Both the position numbers and the translations under genes were made by a program. This document shows, in pieces, positions 17,086-26,156 of a stretch of DNA of 64,000 bases; the stretch's first letter is position 1, and the number at the start of each line of letters is the position of its first letter. The DNA comes from an uncultured Draconibacterium sp. (GTDB lineage Bacteria; Bacteroidota; Bacteroidia; Bacteroidales; Prolixibacteraceae), in the NCBI RefSeq assembly GCF_963676815.1, contig NZ_OY781365.1:5242501-5306500 (forward strand), in the 5' to 3' direction. The notes beneath the pieces were generated by a model. That model had not been told where the DNA came from and did no database searches. It was given only the letters and a program-made list of their open reading frames with translations.

Positions 17086-17976
17086 ATGATTGAAAACAGT
17101 TTCGAATTTATTTTGCGGGAAGTAGAGGAAAGGCTTTCAGCTTTATTTAACCATGATGTAAAAATTACCTCCTCCAACGCAATATCCGGGGGGTGCATAA
17201 ATCATGCATCGAAAATTGATACCAATTATGGGCAGTTCTTTCTGAAATGGAATTCTGATTGCGAAAGTGAACTGTTTATTCGTGAGGCCGAGAGCTTGAA
17301 TGAGCTTCGGAAAGCTTGCGATAATACGCTACTGGTGCCTAAAGTGTTCTATGCGAAAGAATTGAATGAAACTCCGGCAATATTGATTATGGAATACCTG
17401 GAACCTGGAGGTACTGATCAGTCTGAAAACTTAGGAAGAGGATTGGCGCACATTCATAAATATGGCCAAAACAAATATGGTTTTTATGCTGACAACTATT
17501 GCGGAGCTACTATTCAGAATAATAATTGGGGCACAAACTGGATGACATTTTACAAAGAAAATAGGTTGGCGTTTTTACTAAAAATGATCGAAGATACAAG
17601 GGGGCTTGATCGCTCGCATAGACGTTTATTCGATTCATTTCTAAACCGGCTGGATGAGTTGGTTCCAAATGAAGAGACGGCTTCGCTAATTCATGGTGAT
17701 TTATGGTCGGGTAACTATATGCTCACAATCAATGGACCGGCCTTGATCGATCCGGCAGCGAGTTATTCTCACCGCGAGATGGAGTTTGGAATTATTACCA
17801 TGTTTGGTGGCTTCTCGTCGCGTTTTTTTGATGCTTATAACGAGGTTTTTCCGCTTGAGCCAGATTGGCGTGATAGAAATAATATCTATCAATTGTACCA
17901 TGTTCTCAATCATTTTTATTTGTTCGGAGGTGGTTATCTGCAACAGGCAATATCTATCGTCAAGCGTTATTTATAA
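17086..17976 (+). CDS. Fructosamine/ketosamine kinase family protein
   Basis: ATG 17086 is preferred to an upstream TTG at 17065. The 296 residues follow the fructosamine-kinase family: GGCINHASKID (about 35-45), nucleotide-binding Lys54 in GQFFLKWN, LIMEYLEPG, the catalytic loop LIHGDLWSGN (Asp205) and ALIDPAASYSHREMEFG (Asp222). Members phosphorylate ketosamines (Amadori products of protein or amino-acid glycation). Bacterial members often act on free or small substrates. The next genes encode a double-SIS protein and an aminotransferase, which fits a sugar-amine pathway. Confidence 0.9.
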   Translation: MIENSFEFILREVEERLSALFNHDVKITSSNAISGGCINHASKIDTNYGQFFLKWNSDCESELFIREAESLNELRKACDNTLLVPKVFYAKELNETPAILIMEYLEPGGTDQSENLGRGLAHIHKYGQNKYGFYADNYCGATIQNNNWGTNWMTFYKENRLAFLLKMIEDTRGLDRSHRRLFDSFLNRLDELVPNEETASLIHGDLWSGNYMLTINGPALIDPAASYSHREMEFGIITMFGGFSSRFFDAYNEVFPLEPDWRDRNNIYQLYHVLNHFYLFGGGYLQQAISIVKRYL

Positions 17977-18036
17977 ATTTCTTTTCGGTTAATTACTTGT
18001 ATTTGTATGCTTTGTTTTTGTAACTTATAAGTTATA

Positions 18037-18990
18037 ATGCAAAAAGTTACAGCCATGAAGCATGAAGTTTTTGAGATACCATACCGAGCCGAGCTTTGTT
18101 ACAAAAAGAACAAGGGGTTAATATTGCCAGAGGATGTTCCATACATAGGCATGGGGGCTTCGCACATAGCAACAAAAGCTTTTCGTTTTATGGGAATTAA
18201 CTTTTATCCTGAAAAAGCTGCAGAATATTTTAATTACCTTTTAAAGTATAAAGAACCCGATAAGGGAGTGCTTATTTCACAATCAGGGCAAAGTTCGGAA
18301 ACATTGTGGTGTGCCGATTATTTTAAGACGTTTACTGCCATTGTGAATGATGAGAAAAGCCCCCTGGTAAATCATGCAAACTGTTCGAAAAAAGTTTTGT
18401 TATACGCCGGAACCGAAAACCATATTGCTACAAAAACATACATTAATACATTATTGGTTTTGTATTTAGGCTTTGGATTTGATCCACAGCAAGCGGTTAA
18501 TGCTTTAAAAATGCATCAAACCGAGTTTGAAGAAGTGGGCAATGAAATCGGAGGAATGATATTCTCAAAGATTCAGCGAAAAAAGCGATGCTGTTTATAC
18601 ATATTGGGTAACGGACCAAATATTGCCACAGCAAATGTTGCCTCGCTTGTTTTGAGCCAGGTGATGCGAATGCCGGTTGTAAGTATGTCGGTTTCGAATT
18701 ACGAGCACGGCTTTATGGAAACCACAAAAGACTCGATGGTAATAGCCATTAATCATGATGGTAGGGAAAATGCACGCACTAAAAAATTGCTCAAAAAGGT
18801 AAAAAATGCCGGTGCCGAAACTTACGAGTTGTCGAATAATTATGTGGAAAGTATATTCAGCCCGCTAACCTTACCAATACCATTTTATTATGCAGCAGAA
18901 TATTTGGCGCAAAAACTAAAAGTTAAAACCTTGTTTCAGGTGGGCAACAAAGTGGTTAGCCAGGTAAGTGTCGATAAAAATTATGAGTAA
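18037..18990 (+). CDS. Double-SIS-domain sugar-phosphate isomerase/deglycase-like protein
   Basis: 317 residues without signal peptide; ATG 18055 is an alternative start. The first SIS domain (about 30-160) has IGMGASHIA and the phosphosugar loop SQSGQSSET (81-89). The second (about 180-310) has LGNGPNIATANVASLVL and the SNYEHGF element that corresponds to the xHGP segment of GlmS and FrlB. There is no glutaminase domain, so it is not a GlmS. Candidates are a fructosamine-6-phosphate deglycase (FrlB-like) or an AgaS-like deaminase/isomerase. It starts 60 bases after the fructosamine kinase gene in the same direction, which favours a ketosamine-phosphate substrate by inference. Confidence 0.8.
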   Translation: MQKVTAMKHEVFEIPYRAELCYKKNKGLILPEDVPYIGMGASHIATKAFRFMGINFYPEKAAEYFNYLLKYKEPDKGVLISQSGQSSETLWCADYFKTFTAIVNDEKSPLVNHANCSKKVLLYAGTENHIATKTYINTLLVLYLGFGFDPQQAVNALKMHQTEFEEVGNEIGGMIFSKIQRKKRCCLYILGNGPNIATANVASLVLSQVMRMPVVSMSVSNYEHGFMETTKDSMVIAINHDGRENARTKKLLKKVKNAGAETYELSNNYVESIFSPLTLPIPFYYAAEYLAQKLKVKTLFQVGNKVVSQVSVDKNYE

Positions 18991-19051
18991 AGCCATTGTT
19001 GCCGGTTTACTTATTGATTAAATTAGCCGCAAAACCAAATTCCAATTTTTA

Positions 19052-20209
19052 ATGATTGCACAAAAGGCTAAAGAAATTACTCCGTTTATAGTAATGGAAG
19101 TTCTTGAAAAGGCTGCCGAAATGGAGCAGAGGGGGATAAATGTTATACACCTTGAAGTTGGGGAACCTGATTTTAACGTTCCGAAATGTGTTTCGGTGGC
19201 AGAACAAAAGGCATTTGATGAAGGCCGAACACATTACACGCATAGCCTTGGCGATCCTGAATTACGCAAACAAATTGCCGATAAATACAAGGAGGAATAT
19301 AATGTAACTGTTTCTCCCGATCAGATTATAATTACCTCGGGCAGTTCTCCCGCAATTTTACTCACACTTGGCGTTTTGTGCGAAAATGATGATGAAGTAA
19401 TAATTTCAGATCCGGGTTATGCTTGTTATGAAAACTTTATCCGGTTCATCGGGGCAAAAGCCATCAATGTTCCCGTGTACGAAGAAGATGGTTTTCAGTA
19501 TCGTTACGAGGAAATTAAAAAGCGTATTACGACCAAAACACGCGCTGTAATGATAAACAGTCCAATGAACCCAACCGGTAATTTATTATCACTCGAATTA
19601 ATGCAGGATTTAACAACCTTTGATATTCCTGTCATTTCTGACGAGATATATCACGGTTTGGTATACGAAGATCGGGCACATTCAATACTGGAGGTTACAG
19701 ATAAAGCTTTTGTTTTAAACGGATTTTCGAAACGTTATGCCATGACGGGGCTTCGCCTGGGGTATGTAATTGCTCCAAAAGAGTATGTGCGATGCATGCA
19801 AAAATTGCAACAAAACTTGTTTATTTGTGCAGGTTCAACCACTCAGCGAGCAGGAATTGAAGCATTAAAGAATGCCGGTGACGAAGTGGAGCAAATGCGC
19901 TTAACCTACGACAAACGACGCAAATATATAATTGAGCGTTTAATTGGATTAGGATTTGATATTAAAGTAAAACCAACCGGTGCTTTTTATGTAATGGTAA
20001 ATGCCAAACATTTGTCAAACGACAGTTACAAGCTGGCTTTTGATATATTGGAGAAAGCACACGTTGGAGTAACTCCCGGAATAGATTTTGGAGCAAATGG
20101 CGAAGGATTTCTACGTTTCTCGTATGCCAACTCAATTGAGAACATTAAAGAAGGAATGGATCGTTTACAAAATTACCTGCTTGAATACCATAATTTAGCT
20201 ACGGATTAA
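19052..20209 (+). CDS. PLP-dependent class I/II aminotransferase
   Basis: 385 residues of fold type I: GEPDFNVP near the N-terminus, NPTG (Asn173), Asp197 and Tyr200 in ISDEIYHGLVY, the Schiff-base Lys227 in NGFSKRYAMTG and Arg235 in LRLGY. It belongs to the aspartate/aromatic aminotransferase-like group; the substrate cannot be read from sequence. It lies 61 bases behind the SIS gene on the same strand, so it may act on the amino acid released from a ketosamine, or make its oxo-acid. Its 3' end overlaps the convergent nitroreductase gene by 11 bases. Confidence 0.9.
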   Translation: MIAQKAKEITPFIVMEVLEKAAEMEQRGINVIHLEVGEPDFNVPKCVSVAEQKAFDEGRTHYTHSLGDPELRKQIADKYKEEYNVTVSPDQIIITSGSSPAILLTLGVLCENDDEVIISDPGYACYENFIRFIGAKAINVPVYEEDGFQYRYEEIKKRITTKTRAVMINSPMNPTGNLLSLELMQDLTTFDIPVISDEIYHGLVYEDRAHSILEVTDKAFVLNGFSKRYAMTGLRLGYVIAPKEYVRCMQKLQQNLFICAGSTTQRAGIEALKNAGDEVEQMRLTYDKRRKYIIERLIGLGFDIKVKPTGAFYVMVNAKHLSNDSYKLAFDILEKAHVGVTPGIDFGANGEGFLRFSYANSIENIKEGMDRLQNYLLEYHNLATD

Positions 20210-20717
20210 AACGATCAAAATGAACAATCTCATCAATGGGTTTACGCTTTTTATCCGGTCTTTTTCCATCGGAGTAGCCTAGCGGAATCAATGCGATTGG
20301 TTCAATATTATCAGGAAGTTGTAGAATAGCAGAACAACTGGTTACATCAAAATTACACACCCAGCAGGTTCCCAGGCCAAGTTCGGTTGCTTTAAGTGTT
20401 ATATGATCAATGGCTATCGCCAAATCAATATCAGCCGAATCTTTTCCGTCCGAAGGTCGTTTCCACGACTGTGAATGATCGGCGCAGGCAACAATTATTG
20501 TCGGAGCCGAGCGAAACCAACTCCGATCGTAACAAGAATGCAGCTGAGCGAGCAACTCCTCGTTCTGAATTACAATAAAATGCCAGGGCTGAAAATTTAC
20601 GGCAGACGGAGCCGTTCGTGCAGCTTCCAATATTTCCAGAATTAACTCTTTTTCCACTTTGGAGTCTTTGTAATTCCTTACAGAGTATCGGTTTTTAATA
20701 ATTTCTGACAAATTCAT
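20199..20717 (-). CDS. Nitroreductase-family FMN protein
   Basis: A 172-residue short nitroreductase: FMN-binding RYSVRNY (about 10-16), ARTAPSAVNFQPWHFIVI (about 33-50), a middle part with TELGLGTCWVCNFD, and ALIPLGYSDGKRPDKKRKP near the C-terminus. Members are FMN-dependent NAD(P)H reductases of nitro compounds, quinones or enones; the true substrate is unknown. It is a single gene that converges with and overlaps the aminotransferase gene by 11 bases. Confidence 0.9.
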   Translation of the reverse strand: MNLSEIIKNRYSVRNYKDSKVEKELILEILEAARTAPSAVNFQPWHFIVIQNEELLAQLHSCYDRSWFRSAPTIIVACADHSQSWKRPSDGKDSADIDLAIAIDHITLKATELGLGTCWVCNFDVTSCSAILQLPDNIEPIALIPLGYSDGKRPDKKRKPIDEIVHFDRFNP

Positions 20718-20877
20718 ATGTAAAAGTATATTTTTTCAAGTTTTAAAAGTGTAAGCAAAATTATGGTTTTCTATCAATTTTTCATCTGTTTTTCAAATTT
20801 AAAAGATCAGAGTGTAAGGGAAAAATCATTTGCGCTTAATGTCTTTTATTTTCAACGTTTTAGTGGTTAATAAAATG

Positions 20878-20889
20878 TGTTTTAGAGCA
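20878..20889 (+). promoter_or_regulatory. 12-bp box shared by two paralogous genes (copy 1)
   Basis: TGTTTTAGAGCA ends 97 bases before the start of the gene at 20986. The identical 12-mer ends 95 bases before the paralogue at 21858. It is either a common regulatory site or conserved promoter sequence left from the duplication. Confidence 0.5.
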
Positions 20890-20985
20890 TTGTAATTTGT
20901 TATTGCAGCATTGAAATTTATACGTCATTTGCACGAAAATTAAACAATAACAAAGTTTAGAGTTGAACCTTAAATTTTAAATGTC

Positions 20986-21456
20986 ATGAGAAAAGTAAAT
21001 TTTATAATCGCAATTGTTACATTTTTAGTAATGGCAAGTTCAGTTGCCAATGCAACCGGAATACGTACTGAGTTTAAAGAATTTGAGTTTACCCTTGTTG
21101 ACGATTTGTACATGGGCAAAAAAGTTGATGCAATATGGACCTTGAGCTACGACAATTCGGAGAAGCCTGTTACTGTTGTAAAACGTAACACAATTGAAGG
21201 TACAGAGTATTTGGTTAGTTCAGAGTTTTTTGCTGTTCGTTATGTCTCTTCTACGTCGGGTTTTGGTGTAAAACCGGTTCGCAAATCATGGAGTAATGTT
21301 AACAGCCGGATTAATCATGCAGTTATTAATCAAGATCAGTTAAAAAATCAGGAAATCATTTCGCCAAACAAGGTGGATGATAAAATGGCTTTGGGATTGA
21401 TTGCAAGTTACCTTCCTGATCTTTTAAACGACGGATACACGCACTTACTCAATTAA
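20986..21456 (+). CDS. Small secreted protein, paralogue A
   Basis: A 156-residue protein with a signal peptide cut at about residue 24 (VANA before TGIRTEF). I do not recognise the family. The mature part has a pattern of beta strands (FEFTLVDDLYMGKKVDAIWTL, PVTVVKRNTIEGTEYLV) and a C-terminus, KVDDKMALGLIASYLPDLLN, that is almost identical to its neighbour's. No Cys or catalytic motif is present in the mature part. It is bounded by its own terminator, so the two paralogues are separate transcription units. Confidence 0.7.
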   Translation: MRKVNFIIAIVTFLVMASSVANATGIRTEFKEFEFTLVDDLYMGKKVDAIWTLSYDNSEKPVTVVKRNTIEGTEYLVSSEFFAVRYVSSTSGFGVKPVRKSWSNVNSRINHAVINQDQLKNQEIISPNKVDDKMALGLIASYLPDLLNDGYTHLLN

Positions 21457-21491
21457 TAGCAATAAATAGAATAGAAGTAATTTTAATTTGG

Positions 21492-21523
21492 AAGCCATCT
21501 GTTGAAAAACGGGTGGCTTTTTT
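21492..21523 (+). terminator. Rho-independent terminator after paralogue A
   Basis: A 10-bp stem AAGCCATCTG/CGGGTGGCTT (two G-U pairs) with loop TTGAAAAA, followed by TTTT. Confidence 0.85.
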
Positions 21524-21857
21524 CGTTATTATGTTTTTTTCGGAATTGAACCTGAAAAAATTATAAAATTTCGTCGATAAAATTTGTCGTTTACCGACAA
21601 GTTAAAATTGCAAGAAATGAAGTTCCGATTTCCTTTTTAGAAAATAGATTAATAATTAAAACTAGAATGGCTATTTGTATTTCAATATGAAAGCAAATTA
21701 GTCTTTATAATTGAGATATGTAAAAAACAATATTTTTCTGTGAACCGAATCTGTTTTAGAGCAAGGCTTTTGTGTGTCACCAAAATGTAATTAGTGCGTC
21801 TCTACAGTACAAATAATTACGAAAACAATTACAGTCAGAAAACAAAAATTTAGAGTC
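21524..21857 (+). other. Gene-free region before paralogue B
   Basis: 334 bases without a credible gene. It contains a small hairpin TTGTCG/CGACAA at 21584-21600 and the 12-bp box at 21752-21763. The segments ACGAAAA and TTTAGAGT close to the start codon are also found upstream of paralogue A. Confidence 0.5.
21752..21763 (+). promoter_or_regulatory. 12-bp box shared by two paralogous genes (copy 2)
   Basis: Second copy of TGTTTTAGAGCA, 95 bases before the start at 21858; see the copy at 20878. Confidence 0.5.
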
Positions 21858-22328
21858 ATGAAAAAATTAAATTTATTATCCGTATTGGTTTTAGCATTTG
21901 TTTTAGTTTCAGTAAGTGCTTCGGCAACAGGTGTTCGCACGCAGTTTAAATCATTCGAAATTGAACAAGTAGATAATCTTTACATGGGAAAATCGGTTAA
22001 AGCACTTTGGACCGTAAGTTACAGTACTGAAGAAGAGCCTGTAACAGTTGTAAAACGTAAAACACTTGAAGGAGTTGAATACGTCGTACATTCAAAGCAT
22101 TTCGAAGTTAGTTATGCTTCAACCGGCGAAGGATTTGGTGCTAAAGAAACAAGAAGATCATGGAGTGAAGTGCCAAGAAAAATTTCAAGAGCCGTAATTA
22201 ATAAAGAAGAGTTGGCTCGTCAACGTGTAATTTCACCTAATAAAGTTGATGATGAAAAGGCTTTGGGATTAATTGCAAGTTATTTGCCCGACTTAATTAA
22301 CGATGGCTACACACATCTTTTAAACTAA
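21858..22328 (+). CDS. Small secreted protein, paralogue B
   Basis: 156 residues, the same length as paralogue A and alignable without gaps. The signal peptide ends SASA before TGVRTQF. Shared blocks are LYMGK, LW(T)xSY, PVTVVKR, LEGVEYVV, RxSW, ISPNKVDD and GLIASYLPDLINDGYTHLLN. The middle is diverged (EVSYASTGEGFGAKETRRSW). The function is unknown. The conservation of the C-terminal third suggests a structural or interaction surface there. Confidence 0.7.
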   Translation: MKKLNLLSVLVLAFVLVSVSASATGVRTQFKSFEIEQVDNLYMGKSVKALWTVSYSTEEEPVTVVKRKTLEGVEYVVHSKHFEVSYASTGEGFGAKETRRSWSEVPRKISRAVINKEELARQRVISPNKVDDEKALGLIASYLPDLINDGYTHLLN

Positions 22329-22363
22329 CAGCAAATTTATTTCATAGAGTAATTTTGAGAGAG

Positions 22364-22387
22364 CCGCGAGTAATCGCGGTTTTTTTT
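22364..22387 (+). terminator. Rho-independent terminator after paralogue B
   Basis: Stem CCGCGA/TCGCGG with a GTAA tetraloop and eight T residues. Confidence 0.92.
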
Positions 22388-22577
22388 AAATGCAGCCGCA
22401 AACAAAACCGTCGGCCAGGCTATCAAGTGCCTCCTTTTCTGCTTTTTTCTCTGCATCAGTTCCTTTGCAAGCTGCACAAACCGGCAAGTTTACCACCATA
22501 TTTGTTTCCGCTTCATCAGTGCGAAGCGATTTTTTGCAAACAAAACAGGTGTTTTTTAAATCTTTCATACCAAACAT
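22386..22577 (-). CDS. Small four-Cys (zinc-ribbon-like) protein
   Basis: A protein of about 60 residues with two CxxC pairs (CFVC near the N-terminus, CAAC in the middle) and a terminal CGC, typical of a treble-clef or zinc-ribbon mini-protein. The start is ATG 22577 or, better placed behind the promoter, ATG 22568 (MKDLKN). A perfect -7 box for this strand (TACTTTTG, 22584-22591) lies just upstream. That support and the Cys pattern favour a real gene. The function is unknown. Confidence 0.6.
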   Translation of the reverse strand: MFGMKDLKNTCFVCKKSLRTDEAETNMVVNLPVCAACKGTDAEKKAEKEALDSLADGFVCGCI

Positions 22578-22779
22578 TTGCGCCAAAAGTATTAAAAATT
22601 GACTGAATGTATACTTATACTTATTCGATACTTAAGAATGTGGTATGCGTATATGGCAGTTCATTTGGCAGATAATTTCGATATAAGCTGTAAATGTGTC
22701 TGAAAAAATGAACCAAAACTATTTGGCATAATTATTAGTAATAAGTAAAACGATTGTTTTTTTAGCCTGTACAATTAAT

Positions 22780-22787
22780 TACATTTG
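22780..22787 (+). promoter_or_regulatory. secA promoter
   Basis: TACATTTG fits the TAnnTTTG -7 consensus exactly; TTG-TTTT lies upstream at 22754. The predicted RNA start is about 30 bases before the secA ATG. Confidence 0.6.
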
Positions 22788-22823
22788 CACAGGTTTTATA
22801 TAATTTAAATATAAGTTGCACAG

Positions 22824-25800
22824 ATGGCATTTGTAAACAAGATCCTGGGAAAAATTCTGGGAAACAAATCGGAGAGGGATATTAAAGAAATAACTCCTAT
22901 TGTTAATAAAATAAAAGAGGAATACGAACGAATCTCCAAATTATCTCATGATGATCTTAGGGCCGAATCGGCAAAACTAAAACAAATAATCGCCGAGCGA
23001 ATTAAACCTGAAGAAGATGAAATTGCTGCTTTAAAAGTAGAAGTTGAAGAAGTTGAAATTCAGGAAAGCGAAAAGATATACGAACGTATTGACAAGCTGG
23101 AAGAAAAAATAGATGAGAAAATAGAAGAAGTTCTCAACGAAATTCTGCCAACTGCATTTGCTGTTATAAAAGATACGGCACGAAGGTTTGCTGAAAATGA
23201 AACCATTGAAGTTTCTGCCAACGATTTCGATCGTGATCTTTCAGCAACCCGCGACAGTATAAAAATTAGCGGAGACAAAGCCATTTGGGAAAACAGCTGG
23301 TTAGCCGGTGGAAACCGCGTAACCTGGAACATGGTGCACTACGATGTTCAGTTGATTGGTGGTGTGGTACTTCACCAGGGGAACATTGCTGAGATGGCAA
23401 CCGGTGAAGGAAAAACATTGGTGGCAACATTACCTGTGTTTTTGAATGCACTTACCGGAAAAGGGGTGCATATTGTAACGGTTAACGATTACCTCTCGAA
23501 ACGTGATGCCGAGTGGATGGGACCTATGTACGAGTTTCACGGATTATCGGTTGATTGTATCGATAAACACCAACCCAACTCTGAAGCACGAAGAAAAGCC
23601 TACAATTCGGATATTACTTTTGGAACGAACAACGAATTTGGTTTCGATTATCTGCGCGATAACATGGCCATTAATCCTGAGGATTTGGTGCAGCGCAAAC
23701 ATCACTATGCCATTGTCGACGAGGTTGACTCGGTTTTGGTTGATGATGCACGTACACCACTTATTATTTCAGGTCCGGTACCAAAAGGCGATAACCAGCA
23801 ATTTGAAGAACTAAAAGGATACGTAGAAAAATTATACCGTGTGCAGCGCGAATTGGTAAATAAAATATTTATCGATGCCAAACGCCTGCTTACAAAACCC
23901 GATGCAACTTCCGAAGAGAAAAAAGAAGGTGGTTTGCTTTTATTGCGTGCCCACAAAGGTATGCCTAAAAACAAATCCATCATTAAGTTTTTAAGTGAGG
24001 AAGGCATGAAAGCTGTTTTGCAAAAAACAGAGAACCTGTACATGCAGGAGAACAGCAAGAACATGCACATTGTAACCGATCCGCTATATTTTGTTATCGA
24101 GGAAAAGCAAAATTCAGTTGAGTTAACCGACAAAGGTATTGATCTTATCTCTGCCGGTTTTGAAGATGCTGAATTTTTCGTTCTACCTGATATGGGAGGA
24201 AAAATGGCGGAACTGGAAAACAGTGAAAAATCAGCTGACGACATACAGGTTGAAAAAGATAAGTTACTACAGGACTATGCGGTAAAATCGGAGCGTGTTC
24301 ACACCATAAACCAATTGTTAAAAGCCTATACCATGTTCGAAAAGGATGTGGAATATGTGGTAATCGACAATAAGGTTAAAATTGTTGACGAGCAGACCGG
24401 ACGTATTATGGAAGGTCGTCGTTATTCTGATGGTTTGCACCAGGCAATTGAAGCAAAAGAGCAGGTGAAAGTTGAAGCGGCAACGCAGACTTTTGCAACC
24501 ATTACGCTTCAAAACTATTTCAGAATGTATCACAAACTGTCAGGTATGACCGGTACTGCTGAAACCGAAGCAGGTGAATTCTGGGATATCTACGAACTGG
24601 AAGTTGTGGTAATTCCTACCAACCGTCCGATTATTCGCGACGATAGGGAAGACCTGGTTTTTAAAACCAAGCGTGAAAAATACAATGCCGTAAGCGATGA
24701 AATTGTTGAACTGAACAAAAAAGGTCGTCCGGTACTGGTGGGTACAACATCGGTTGAAATATCGGAGTTGCTCAGCCGAATGCTGAAAATAAAAGGTATT
24801 AAGCACAACGTTTTGAACGCGAAGTTACATGCACGCGAAGCTGATATTGTTGCCGAAGCCGGTCAGGCAGGAGCGGTAACAATTGCAACCAACATGGCGG
24901 GTCGTGGTACCGATATTAAGTTGACCGACGAGGTGAAAAAGGCCGGAGGTTTGGCAATTATAGGTACCGAGCGTCATGATTCGAGACGCGTTGACAGACA
25001 GTTGCGAGGACGTGCTGGGCGACAAGGAGATCCGGGTTCTTCGCAGTTTTATGTATCGTTGGAAGATGACCTGATGCGTTTGTTCGGCTCCGATCGTATT
25101 TCAGGAGTAATGGACAAGCTTGGTTTGGAGGACGGTGAGGTAATTCAACACTCGATGATATCGAAATCGATTGAACGTGCACAGAAAAAGGTTGAGGAAA
25201 ATAACTTTGGTATTCGTAAGCGTTTGCTTGAATACGATGATGTAATGAACTCGCAACGTGAAGTGATCTACAAAAAACGTCGTCACGCATTATATGGCGA
25301 ACGTTTGGAAGTAGATGTACTGAACATGATGTACGACTCGGTTGAAGAGCTGGTAAATGAATATCATGGTTCTGATATGTTTGAAGATTTCAATATGGAA
25401 CTGATGCGTTTACTCTCGTTGGAATCGCCTGTTAACCATGAGGAATTCAAGAGTTTAAATGCGGGCGAAGTTACCGAGCGTATTTACGAAAAAATGATCA
25501 ACAATTACAACCGTAAAGTTGAAACCATTTCGCAGCAAGCTTACCCGGTTATTAAAAATGTATACGAAACCAAAAAAGAGGTTTACAAAAATATTGTTGT
25601 TCCAATTACCGATGGGAAACGTGTATTCCAGATTATTTGTAACCTTGAAAAAGCCTACAATAATAAAGGTAAAGAATTGGTGAAATCGTATCAGAAACAG
25701 ATTGTACTGAATACAATTGATGAATCGTGGAAAGAACAACTTCGCGAGATGGACGATTTGAAACAATCGGTACAAAATGCTACTTACGAGCAAAAAGATC

Positions 25801-26147
25801 CGTTGTTAATTTACAAGTTCGAGTCGTTTAACTTGTTTAAGGTTATGGTTGCCAAAGTAAATAAAGATGTTGTTTCAACCTTAATGAAAGGCCAGATTCC
25901 AATTCAGAATCCTAATGAGGTTCGCGAAGCTGAAACGAGACGGCGCACAGACATGAGCCGTTATAAAACGCAAAAATCGGAACTGCCATCGGCTGAAAAT
26001 GCCATGGAAGGAGCCAATACAAATACTGCTGAAAAGGCGAGGCCACAACCGGTTAAGGTTGAGAAACGTGTTGGGCGTAACGATCCGTGTCCTTGTGGAA
26101 GCGGTAAAAAATACAAACAATGCCACGGAAGAGGTGGTGACTTATAA
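22824..26147 (+). CDS. secA: Preprotein translocase ATPase SecA
   Basis: 1107 residues, about 200 longer than E. coli SecA, as in other Bacteroidota. Seen are Walker A ATGEGKT (192-198), VNDYLSKRDAEWMGP, DEVDSVLVDDARTPLIISG, the helicase blocks TNMAGRGTDIKL and RQLRGRAGRQGDPG, and a C-terminal zinc motif (RNDPCPCGSGKKYKQCH) for SecB or ribosome contact. Extra length sits in a charged coiled insertion at about 60-105 and in the region after NBD1. SecA drives post-translational export through SecYEG. It has its own promoter; lgt follows nine bases downstream. Confidence 0.98.
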   Translation: MAFVNKILGKILGNKSERDIKEITPIVNKIKEEYERISKLSHDDLRAESAKLKQIIAERIKPEEDEIAALKVEVEEVEIQESEKIYERIDKLEEKIDEKIEEVLNEILPTAFAVIKDTARRFAENETIEVSANDFDRDLSATRDSIKISGDKAIWENSWLAGGNRVTWNMVHYDVQLIGGVVLHQGNIAEMATGEGKTLVATLPVFLNALTGKGVHIVTVNDYLSKRDAEWMGPMYEFHGLSVDCIDKHQPNSEARRKAYNSDITFGTNNEFGFDYLRDNMAINPEDLVQRKHHYAIVDEVDSVLVDDARTPLIISGPVPKGDNQQFEELKGYVEKLYRVQRELVNKIFIDAKRLLTKPDATSEEKKEGGLLLLRAHKGMPKNKSIIKFLSEEGMKAVLQKTENLYMQENSKNMHIVTDPLYFVIEEKQNSVELTDKGIDLISAGFEDAEFFVLPDMGGKMAELENSEKSADDIQVEKDKLLQDYAVKSERVHTINQLLKAYTMFEKDVEYVVIDNKVKIVDEQTGRIMEGRRYSDGLHQAIEAKEQVKVEAATQTFATITLQNYFRMYHKLSGMTGTAETEAGEFWDIYELEVVVIPTNRPIIRDDREDLVFKTKREKYNAVSDEIVELNKKGRPVLVGTTSVEISELLSRMLKIKGIKHNVLNAKLHAREADIVAEAGQAGAVTIATNMAGRGTDIKLTDEVKKAGGLAIIGTERHDSRRVDRQLRGRAGRQGDPGSSQFYVSLEDDLMRLFGSDRISGVMDKLGLEDGEVIQHSMISKSIERAQKKVEENNFGIRKRLLEYDDVMNSQREVIYKKRRHALYGERLEVDVLNMMYDSVEELVNEYHGSDMFEDFNMELMRLLSLESPVNHEEFKSLNAGEVTERIYEKMINNYNRKVETISQQAYPVIKNVYETKKEVYKNIVVPITDGKRVFQIICNLEKAYNNKGKELVKSYQKQIVLNTIDESWKEQLREMDDLKQSVQNATYEQKDPLLIYKFESFNLFKVMVAKVNKDVVSTLMKGQIPIQNPNEVREAETRRRTDMSRYKTQKSELPSAENAMEGANTNTAEKARPQPVKVEKRVGRNDPCPCGSGKKYKQCHGRGGDL

Positions 26148-26156
26148 TCAAACTAC

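Noticed and set aside
18037..18990. GlmS (glucosamine-6-phosphate synthase)
   Set aside because: There are two SIS domains but no N-terminal glutaminase domain with its Cys.
22355..22606. Plus-strand frame of 83 codons
   Set aside because: It is the shadow of the Cys-rich minus-strand gene and crosses a terminator.
24958..25290. Minus-strand frames inside secA
   Set aside because: Antisense to a highly conserved gene; codon-bias by-products.
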